Assembly (NCBI GenBank): GCA_003551785.1
Contig: PUNP01000680.1
Location: 1-6,140, forward strand
Reading direction: 5' to 3'
DNA length: 6,140 bases
From: Candidatus Brocadiaceae bacterium
GTDB taxonomy: Bacteria > Planctomycetota > Brocadiia > SM23-32
The translations under genes were made by a program, and so were the position numbers. Below, piece after piece: positions 1-5,579 of the stretch (the first letter of the stretch is position 1; every line of letters starts with the position of its first letter). The notes under the pieces are model-generated. The model ran no database searches. It was not told the origin of the DNA and saw only the letters and a list, made by a program, of their open reading frames with translations.

Positions 1-84
1 CATTTGCCGCAGATGCACCACTGAAAACGCGTGAAATATGCAGGTTAATGGATGATTTATGCTATGATAGCCGAATTTGATCAT
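1..84 (-). CDS. Possible start of a further gene running off the left edge (weak)
   Basis: From the ATG at 84-82 a frame stays open for all 28 codons to the edge, reading MIKFGYHSINHPL and onwards; the other two minus-strand frames close earlier. The frame is also open upstream back into the heparinase-family gene without another ATG. No Shine-Dalgarno sequence precedes the ATG and the peptide resembles no family I can name. It may be the next gene of the operon, or chance. A second start-like ATG lies at 134-132, in another frame. Confidence 0.25.
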   Translation of the reverse strand, partial: MIKFGYHSINHPLTCIFHAFSVVHLRQM

Positions 85-89
85 CCATT
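47..89. repeat. 10-bp inverted repeat (possible hairpin)
   Basis: AATGGATGAT (47-56) and ATCATCCATT (80-89) are perfect reverse complements around a 23-base loop. No T-run follows on either strand, so it is not a standard intrinsic terminator for the heparinase-family gene. It overlaps the start of the weak left-edge frame and could be a start-site hairpin or chance. Confidence 0.3.
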
Positions 90-134
90 CAAGTGAATAT
101 TTTAAAAAAAATAACCGACTTTGATGATCACCAT
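67..134 (-). repeat. Imperfect direct repeat of a start-like segment around a T8 tract
   Basis: On the minus strand, 134-111 (ATGGTGATCATCAAAGTCGG, then TTAT) and 88-67 (ATGGATGATCAAATTCGGC, then TAT) are near-copies differing by small indels and two substitutions at their CG-rich ends. In the appropriate frames they read MVIIKVGYFF followed by a stop, and MIKFGYHS continuing to the window edge. A T8 run (110-103) separates them; one extra T there would join the first frame to the second. Confidence 0.4.
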
Positions 135-163
135 AAGTTCTATAAGGACTGAGAGCTATTTTC

Positions 164-2056
164 CTATCCGGCCTTTATCGCAATTGTATAGGCCCCCTCG
201 GAATCAGGGGAGAGAACGTGCATAACTATACGTGTGAGTTTTGTCCCCCAAACGCTGCACAGCCGCTTGTCCTTCAAGCAGATATCCTCCAGGTTAATGT
301 CAAACAGACCGGGCGAAAAGTGGACTGAGCCGCACGCAGTGGAACGGCATTCCGGGAGGTCACGCTTCAAAAGTACGAGTCCCCGTCCCGGTTCTTCCTC
401 AACACCGCAAGGGGTAAGAAGCGTCAAAAACAAACTGCCGGGTTTTGAGTATAATTTCCACTCATCGGTCAGTTCAATGCCCTGGGTTCTATCAAACATA
501 ACCGTGCGCCGCAGGCATTGAATTCCGGCCTTTTCAGGATAGGCTCCGGCTATATCAAGCGAAAACCGCACGCCGCTGTCATTGATGTCACACGAAATAT
601 CGCGTGCCTTGAACTCCAATCCCGGTGCTTGAGTGAAACCGTTGACAGTCGGAAGGTTGTGATAGCATGACTGCATCGTCCAGATGTCATATCGGTTTTC
701 ACTAAATGTTTTACGCGTGTATGTCTCCACCCCTGCATCCACCAGAAGCGGGCGCCCTTCGGAGAATACCACGAACTGGCCGATATCGTTGTGGTTGTGG
801 CTTTCACCGTTATGTCCCCCTTTCGCTGCATAAAAAACACCTTTTGTAACGCCCTTAGCACTCCTGGAAGCGACAACCTGGGTCTGCGGAAGCCAGGTAT
901 CTCGCGGAAGTGGCTGGAGCGATTCGGCCCGCAGCAAATTCCCAACCGAGCAAAGGGAACGAAGCCGGCGCATGAGAGAACCTTGTGGGCTTTTTTTGCC
1001 GATCATGGATACACGTGCAAGATATGCCCCGAAGGCACACATATCAGGATCGCCAATGCGACGGCCGTACTCATAAACAAGCGCAGGATCGGGACGACAG
1101 AGCGCCGAGGCATCGGCAAAGTTCACAACCCAGCTTTTGCCTACATGCATTCGGTATATATAACGCCCCATCTCGCCGACAAGCGGTTCATCAAAAGCGT
1201 CAAGCCCGCCCCCCGAGGCCGAATGAAGCAGTTCAAGACAATCGAACAGTGAACCGGCGGCTCTTCCCCAATAATTCGGTCCCTCGTCGCACCCGCCGTC
1301 CTCGGAATATCCCTTGATAAAATTATCCATGCTTTGGATAATTTTACCCACATGTGCGGCCCTGATTGCCGGTTCTTTTTCCACGAGCAGCGCACAAGTC
1401 AGCCAGTTGGAATTGATCCAGGGATTCCAGTTATTGACACCTTTTTTCCCCTTCCGCGAGCGGAAACCCATCCACCAGAAATCGTCTCGTTCAAGACACG
1501 GGAAGAGAATGCGGTTCCTGATCTCGCTACATATACGTGGATAAACGAGGGGCGATACCCGGTCAAGCACCGGCCCAACCAGATACAGGCACCAGGCAAG
1601 TTGAGCACCGGTCTCGGCGGCAAAGAGATCAACGACAGGCTCGGATATGTCGGGAAGTCCCGAACCGGACTTCTGTACACCCAGGTGGGCCGGGTAACAC
1701 CACGAGGATTCCTCACAGATGCTCCATATAGCATTGACTATAGGGTCGAGATAAGCATCATCGCTTTTTGCACAGTAACCCAGTATGAGGTCCGAAAGTA
1801 TGTTCCGTCTCAGGTTATACGGTCTTTGGAAGTTCGAGCGATTGCCTGTCCGTGAGTAATCAAGATAAAGATTGGCGGGAAGTGCCGGCCATTGCTCGGA
1901 TATAGCCTGGTCGCCCGCGCGTATAAGCGCCATGCGGGTTGGTTCATGGAGTTCATCCCAGAAAGAACGATCTCCGGCCACGGGATAGGGCCGCCACTGG
2001 GAGTAAGGAAGCAGTATGTTCGCCAGGGGATAATCTGAAAAAATGTGTTTCAGCAT
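164..2056 (-). CDS. Heparinase II/III-family polysaccharide lyase
   Basis: A 630-residue protein with the two-part layout of the family. An N-terminal alpha/alpha toroid (about 30-380) includes NNWNPWINSNW (208-218) and EDGGCDEGPNYW (Tyr262, the probable catalytic Tyr). A C-terminal beta-sandwich heparinase II/III-like domain (about 390-625) opens with GGHNGESHNHNDIGQF (His420/His422, one being the probable catalytic His) and continues with PLLVDAGVETYT and CYHNLPTVNG (464-473). Relatives cleave uronic-acid-containing polysaccharides by beta-elimination at a glycosidic bond next to the uronate. The N-terminus (ILLPYSQWRPYPV) shows no signal peptide, so a cytoplasmic role on imported or precursor oligosaccharides is likely. 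The start ATG overlaps the stop of the beta-propeller gene as ATGCTGA and has no strong ribosome binding site of its own, which suggests translational coupling. The polymer cannot be named: family members act on heparan, alginate, hyaluronan and others. Confidence 0.92.
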   Translation of the reverse strand: MLKHIFSDYPLANILLPYSQWRPYPVAGDRSFWDELHEPTRMALIRAGDQAISEQWPALPANLYLDYSRTGNRSNFQRPYNLRRNILSDLILGYCAKSDDAYLDPIVNAIWSICEESSWCYPAHLGVQKSGSGLPDISEPVVDLFAAETGAQLAWCLYLVGPVLDRVSPLVYPRICSEIRNRILFPCLERDDFWWMGFRSRKGKKGVNNWNPWINSNWLTCALLVEKEPAIRAAHVGKIIQSMDNFIKGYSEDGGCDEGPNYWGRAAGSLFDCLELLHSASGGGLDAFDEPLVGEMGRYIYRMHVGKSWVVNFADASALCRPDPALVYEYGRRIGDPDMCAFGAYLARVSMIGKKSPQGSLMRRLRSLCSVGNLLRAESLQPLPRDTWLPQTQVVASRSAKGVTKGVFYAAKGGHNGESHNHNDIGQFVVFSEGRPLLVDAGVETYTRKTFSENRYDIWTMQSCYHNLPTVNGFTQAPGLEFKARDISCDINDSGVRFSLDIAGAYPEKAGIQCLRRTVMFDRTQGIELTDEWKLYSKPGSLFLTLLTPCGVEEEPGRGLVLLKRDLPECRSTACGSVHFSPGLFDINLEDICLKDKRLCSVWGTKLTRIVMHVLSPDSEGAYTIAIKAG

Positions 2057-3222
2057 GTTTTTTTATGATATTTTTGGTGAAGGGATTCAAGAAATCCGTC
2101 CGGAATCCGTGCCTTATAAACATGGCTGAGCCCGAAAGGATCAGCGTTGTATATGACATGGCTGTTGTCGGCGGTGAAATAGGCATGAACATGTCCACAG
2201 GCGGGCCCGCCGCCACCGCTGCCGCAGTCCCGAACAAGAGTGGCACACCGCCCGCTCTCAAAGGCTCCCACCACAATTGCAGTAGGACCTGATGAGCCTT
2301 CGGGAGGCGATTCTGCAACAAAATAACGCCCGCACCGGGACGTGGAAGCGTGGTTGAAAAAATGTTCCGGAGCGGGAAAAACCTTAAACTCCTCACCGGG
2401 AGCTGCGTAAATCATATTGCCCTCCCTGTGACGCTGATCATGAACCGGCGTCGTATCAGCGGGGGAAATGTTACCGGACCGGGGCGGTCTGTGGACGGGG
2501 GTGGCAACCCATCCGGTTGTTCCGACCCAGGTGGCATGCCCCGTACTGGGGGCAGTGTAAGGCTCGCCGAGCTCCAGTGAACGTTCATTGCCGCCATCCA
2601 GGTCGATCAGGAAGTGAGTGGCGCCGGAACGCTTACCCGATGTCGGATTGCGCTGTACCAACACTTCGTTCTCGCGGGCGTGATGAATCTGTACATGGCT
2701 GAGCCTGTCAGCCGTGCAGTAGATAACATCACAGGCACCGGAATGCATATCGACCCTGACGAGTTCGTTCTCCGAATCCCTGTTCCTGCGCACGACAGCG
2801 AGATAACGGGAATTCGGGCAGGCCGACCAGAGGTGGACTGCAGGCCCCAGGGGCCAATGTGTTATCATAATTTCCTTTTCAAGAGTGGCTAAATCCACGC
2901 GAATAAGCTCACCATTTCTGCGCAGGTAATACAGTTGACCGCTCCAGGAGCTGGTAGCTATCCAACTGTTGGCTATATCGGAATCGATGGAGGCGATGCG
3001 CAGCCTGTCGATATCCGCCACACACAGTTCGGTCGGGGGATGCCGCGGGTCGGCGTGATGAGCACGAAGATAAGCGATCCTCCGGCCATCCGGCGTTGTA
3101 TAAGGCTGTTCGAAATAAATGTTGATATTATGCATGGCACTGGCGGTGAGGCGGCAGATCGGCGCACCGCTGTGGGGGTCGGGCGGCAGGTCACATGCTT
3201 CAGCTTTCCATTGTATGGCCAT
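2050..3222 (-). CDS. Oligogalacturonate-lyase-like beta-propeller protein (PL22-type fold)
   Basis: A 390-residue soluble protein without signal peptide or membrane segment. It opens with WKAEACDLPPDPHSGAPICR and then HNINIYFEQPYTTPDGRRIAYL (His31 onwards), the opening I associate with oligogalacturonate lyases and related TolB-like propellers, followed by repeated blades (for example QLYYLRRNGELIRVDL and SRYLAVVRR). The C-terminal half has HFFNHASTSRCGRYFV (His291) and GHVHAYFTADNSHVIYNAD (His344 and His346), placed like the metal-binding histidines of PL22 lyases, which cleave unsaturated digalacturonate-type oligosaccharides in the cytoplasm. The Gln I recall three residues before the HxH pair is Ala here. 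The frame extends to an ATG at 3261; the start at 3222 is preferred because family similarity begins there and it has a GGGAG upstream. Its stop lies inside the heparinase-family gene start (7-base overlap), so both are probably co-translated. Whether it acts on polygalacturonate, another uronan, or is non-catalytic is open. Confidence 0.75.
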   Translation of the reverse strand: MAIQWKAEACDLPPDPHSGAPICRLTASAMHNINIYFEQPYTTPDGRRIAYLRAHHADPRHPPTELCVADIDRLRIASIDSDIANSWIATSSWSGQLYYLRRNGELIRVDLATLEKEIMITHWPLGPAVHLWSACPNSRYLAVVRRNRDSENELVRVDMHSGACDVIYCTADRLSHVQIHHARENEVLVQRNPTSGKRSGATHFLIDLDGGNERSLELGEPYTAPSTGHATWVGTTGWVATPVHRPPRSGNISPADTTPVHDQRHREGNMIYAAPGEEFKVFPAPEHFFNHASTSRCGRYFVAESPPEGSSGPTAIVVGAFESGRCATLVRDCGSGGGGPACGHVHAYFTADNSHVIYNADPFGLSHVYKARIPDGFLESLHQKYHKKTC

Positions 3223-3233
3223 AATTGAACGAA

Positions 3234-3238
3234 CTCCC
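3234..3238 (-). promoter_or_regulatory. Probable ribosome binding site of the beta-propeller gene
   Basis: GGGAG on the minus strand, 11 bases before the ATG at 3222-3220, slightly long spacing. The alternative in-frame ATG at 3261 has AAGGG directly abutting it, which is too close to serve. This supports the start at 3222. Confidence 0.45.
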
Positions 3239-3292
3239 ATAGAATAGACGTTAATATTCATCCCTTACGTTACTCATATGCAACACACGTCG

Positions 3293-3309
3293 TACAATTC
3301 TACATTGTA
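3293..3309. promoter_or_regulatory. Operator-like dyad upstream of the beta-propeller gene
   Basis: TACAAT-TCTAC-ATTGTA: perfect six-base arms around a five-base spacer, 17 bases overall. It lies about 70 bases upstream of the preferred start of the oligogalacturonate-lyase-like gene and touches the end of the long inverted repeat. The size and position suit a dimeric regulator site, but no convincing -35/-10 pair was found beside it, so this is tentative. Confidence 0.3.
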
Positions 3310-3457
3310 AGCCTCAGTGAACCAGGTCTTTTTTTTATGTATGAACGCTGAAACCGCCGTTTGCCGTTGTCGGCAACGCTGGCGTCCCCGCTCGCATGCT
3401 ATCAGTACGGACGAGACGTCTGGTTCCAAGGTGAGACATGGTTCACTGAGAACTTAC
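3307..3457. repeat. 151-bp imperfect inverted-repeat element with inner hairpin
   Basis: The outer arms are 3313-3329 (CTCAGTGAACCAGGTCT) and 3434-3450, complementary at 16 of 17 positions. After a one- or two-base bulge the pairing continues with GTAAG (3307-3311) and CTTAC (3453-3457). Inside, TTGCCG/CGGCAA (3361-3366 and 3371-3376) form a hairpin that can be extended by CGCC/GGCG (3355-3358 and 3381-3384), and AGACGTCT is an eight-base palindrome near 3414-3421. The centre is GC-richer than the AT-rich flanks. No clear target-site duplication is visible and no transposase is encoded. It sits between two operon blocks. It could be a MITE-like or REP-like dispersed element, or a structured untranslated RNA; the sequence alone does not decide. 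Confidence 0.6.
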
Positions 3458-3523
3458 TCAAATTTACCAGTTTACCTCCCAAAATACAAACGAATAGGGC
3501 AAAAACATTACAGCGCAAATACC

Positions 3524-4711
3524 TCAACCACAATTGAAGTATTTATCGTACGCTATCTTAGGGACCAGATGCATCCTCGAAAATAACCAGATGGGATATT
3601 TGAGCACACGCATAAAGTCGTAGCTTGTCGGGTAGTCCCTGAATGTTTTGGGCGGCAGTTTCATTATCTGCTTGAATTCATCGTGGGTCATACCCAGCCT
3701 TTTTATGCAAAGATCGATGATCCGGGGGTCCTCGATATGATATGTTGAGTGGGCCCTCTTCAACCCCTCTTTCCTACTCATCTGGCCCGAACGGACAAGG
3801 GCTGAATCGCTGTTCATATTTAAATCGATATTGAATTTCAGCCGGTGAACATACTTTATCAGACTGTGATAGAGATCATCGAAATAATGTGCGCCGGGAT
3901 AGACCCACCCCAGTTCATCGCGAATAACCTGCTCAGCATCTTCCCGGACATAATCGGTGTAGTACAGAGGGGTAATTGTTCGTATACCCTGACAAATTGT
4001 ATAATACGCCAGTTCTCTCATTCCGAGATTGAATCCCGGATCACAGGGACGCCAGGGCCGCAGAGATACCTTCCCGAGCGATCTCTGCACATTTCTGAGA
4101 TAATCACCGTCGAAAAAGGACCACGACAGAGGCTTTATGCCCTCGGTTCGAAACGATTGGCCTATTATTATATACTTTACTCCCTCCTGGAGAGCCATCT
4201 GGTAAAGTGACGACGCTATCCCGATATCGGTTCCGAGGTTGAGGTCGGGAACAGACGCCTTAAGAAAAGTGATTTTAAGGTCTTTGGCCTCCCTCCAATC
4301 GGAAGTGACGGTCCGAAGATCGACCCCGAGCTCATCGACCGCTCTGACCATATTTTCCCCCGCAACGGGATTGTCAAAGCCATCGTTGAAATGCACAGCC
4401 AGCGGACGCAGCCCCCATTCTTTAACGCATTTCCACAAGAGATGGGTGCTGTCTCTACCTCCGCTGATCCCGACAACGCAGTCGTAACGCCGTTTTTCTG
4501 AAGACTTTCTGATACGGCTGAATTTTTTTTTCAGTATTCTGCGTCCCTTTTCACCTGACGGAAACATTTTAAGCAGTTTATCGTGCAGGCGGCAGAAATT
4601 ACACACCCCTTTATCATCGAAAGATATGCCGGGAACGGTGGAGTCCTGCACGCATCGGCAGCAGACACGATACTCGATATCAAGGGTACGGCCATTAACA
4701 ACGACACTCAT
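3524..4711 (-). CDS. N-acetyl sugar amidotransferase (WbpG/PseA type, PP-loop ATPase)
   Basis: A 395-residue protein of about the family's usual length. In order: a Cys knuckle with C17xxC20 and C37xxC40 (VCCRC ... GVCNFC), probably metal-binding; the ATP pyrophosphatase PP-loop SGGRDS at residues 83-88 with a following LAVHFNDGFDN strand; GVKYIIIGQSFRTEG near 177-191; and the C-terminal family signature SGQMSRKEGLKRA near 308-320 and IMKLPPKTFRDYP near 349-361. Characterised relatives (Pseudomonas WbpG, Campylobacter PseA) use ATP to activate an N-acetyl or carboxyl group on a nucleotide sugar and add ammonia, giving an acetamidino sugar or amide; WbpG gets ammonia from HisH/HisF-type partners. 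None is visible here, and the gene instead overlaps an amidohydrolase gene (ATGA). The segment after WVYPGAHYFDDL (about 269-280) lacks the KHxES-like motif I recall from relatives, so the exact substrate may differ. Cytoplasmic; the role in surface glycan biosynthesis is inferred. Confidence 0.9.
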   Translation of the reverse strand: MSVVVNGRTLDIEYRVCCRCVQDSTVPGISFDDKGVCNFCRLHDKLLKMFPSGEKGRRILKKKFSRIRKSSEKRRYDCVVGISGGRDSTHLLWKCVKEWGLRPLAVHFNDGFDNPVAGENMVRAVDELGVDLRTVTSDWREAKDLKITFLKASVPDLNLGTDIGIASSLYQMALQEGVKYIIIGQSFRTEGIKPLSWSFFDGDYLRNVQRSLGKVSLRPWRPCDPGFNLGMRELAYYTICQGIRTITPLYYTDYVREDAEQVIRDELGWVYPGAHYFDDLYHSLIKYVHRLKFNIDLNMNSDSALVRSGQMSRKEGLKRAHSTYHIEDPRIIDLCIKRLGMTHDEFKQIMKLPPKTFRDYPTSYDFMRVLKYPIWLFSRMHLVPKIAYDKYFNCG

Positions 4712-5562
4712 AACGTGCTCCTCTCAAAATCATAACCTTTTCGACGCACCATATCACCGATCTGTGTCCCCCTGGCGGTTTTTTCAGGTATGTCCAGCTC
4801 ACAGGAGATCAATTCACCGGCAAACTCATTGAATCGCCCCTTTGCTATAATCCCTCCCGGACCGACTGCCAAAGAACAACCAACCATTTTCCTCCCCTCA
4901 TACGGCCCACCGACGATATACCCTACGCTTGTAGTGCTAACAATAATAACATCATAATAATATGCAATATGACGTAACGGTCTGGTCCATTTATCACCAT
5001 AGGGATTGCAGGACTCATCAATATTGTAATCAACCGTCCAGCTCGAGGGAGAAAGTATCAGTTGAGCACCCATACAGGCCAGGGTTTGGCCGATATGAAG
5101 GGATTCAATGTAGTTGTCAGCACAGATATTTAGTCCAATTCGGCCCAGCCCGGTGTCAACGACGCCGAGGGATGATCCTACTTCATAATAAGGGAACTCC
5201 ACTTCAAGCAAGTTGATCTTACTGTATTTCAACACGATTTCTCCGCCCGGATCGATAAGTATAGCCGTATTGAAATGGCGCTGATCGCGTTTCTCCGAGA
5301 GACCCGCACCTATAAACAGTCCGTATTGACGTGCAAGGTCGCACAGCAGATCGCTGTAAACACCCGGTATTTCCCGGGCTTTGCTAAGAGAAGAAGGGTG
5401 GGTCCAGGCGAAATCGATAGTCTCCGGAAGCAAAACCAGATCACACCCATCTTCATACGCCTCCTGAATCAACTGTCCCGCCCTTTCCAGGTTTCTGTCG
5501 GGTTCTCCACCTTCTACCAGCAGTTGCCCCATGCCGAGCTTCATTGTCGATTTAGAACTCAT
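4708..5562 (-). CDS. Nitrilase-superfamily carbon-nitrogen hydrolase (amidase)
   Basis: This is a 284-residue, single-domain cytoplasmic carbon-nitrogen hydrolase, a usual length for the family. The Glu-Lys-Cys triad is visible: Glu47 in LVLLPET, Lys115 in KYSKINL and the nucleophile Cys147 in IGLNICADNY; Glu127 in YYEVGSS fits the second conserved Glu. Enzymes of this fold hydrolyse amides or nitriles through a Cys thioester, releasing ammonia from amides. The frame extends to an ATG at 5589, but that start has no ribosome binding site and overlaps the previous gene. The ATG at 5562 has GGAG five bases upstream and is preferred. Its stop overlaps the start of the sugar amidotransferase gene as ATGA, so the two are probably translationally coupled. 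Inference: it may supply ammonia, or trim an amide, for the amidotransferase reaction. It could also be an unrelated omega-amidase-like or N-carbamoyl amidase; the substrate is not readable from the motifs. Confidence 0.92.
   Translation of the reverse strand: MSSKSTMKLGMGQLLVEGGEPDRNLERAGQLIQEAYEDGCDLVLLPETIDFAWTHPSSLSKAREIPGVYSDLLCDLARQYGLFIGAGLSEKRDQRHFNTAILIDPGGEIVLKYSKINLLEVEFPYYEVGSSLGVVDTGLGRIGLNICADNYIESLHIGQTLACMGAQLILSPSSWTVDYNIDESCNPYGDKWTRPLRHIAYYYDVIIVSTTSVGYIVGGPYEGRKMVGCSLAVGPGGIIAKGRFNEFAGELISCELDIPEKTARGTQIGDMVRRKGYDFERSTL
4718..4722 (-). promoter_or_regulatory. Ribosome binding site of the sugar amidotransferase, inside the amidohydrolase gene
   Basis: AGGAG on the minus strand, six bases before the ATG at 4711-4709. 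It lies in the last codons of the amidohydrolase frame (GAG AGG AGC), so start, stop and ribosome binding site of the two genes are interleaved. This supports coupled translation. Confidence 0.75.
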
Positions 5563-5567
5563 TACCG

Positions 5568-5571
5568 CTCC
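5568..5571 (-). promoter_or_regulatory. Ribosome binding site deciding the amidohydrolase start
   Basis: GGAG on the minus strand, five bases before the ATG at 5562-5560. The upstream in-frame ATG at 5589-5587 is preceded by an A-rich stretch without a Shine-Dalgarno match, so this site argues for the shorter protein. Confidence 0.7.
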
Positions 5572-5579
5572 AAAAGAGA

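Noticed and set aside
1334..1855. 173-codon plus-strand open frame
   Set aside because: It lies wholly antisense inside the heparinase-family gene, has no family-like motif and no ribosome binding site; it is a shadow of that gene's codon pattern.
3329..3336. T8 run on the plus strand as an intrinsic terminator
   Set aside because: The preceding bases form no stable hairpin by themselves and there is no plus-strand gene to terminate; on the minus strand it is an A-run.
3335..3439. 34-residue minus-strand open frame inside the inverted repeat
   Set aside because: Its start lies in the repeat arm without a ribosome binding site, and the peptide reads like a translated GC-rich repeat; kept only as a hint about the element.
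3475..3480. Strong GGGAGG Shine-Dalgarno-like match on the minus strand after the amidotransferase gene
   Set aside because: No ATG or GTG follows at suitable spacing; a CTG or TTG start would give about 20 codons before a stop, so no gene is supported.
3317..3586. 89-codon plus-strand open frame across the intergenic region
   Set aside because: It begins with GTG inside the inverted-repeat arm, has no Shine-Dalgarno sequence, overlaps the 3' end of the amidotransferase gene antisense, and its peptide is low in recognisable structure.
3845..4210. 121-codon plus-strand open frame
   Set aside because: It is antisense to the well-supported amidotransferase gene and shows no domain-like pattern.
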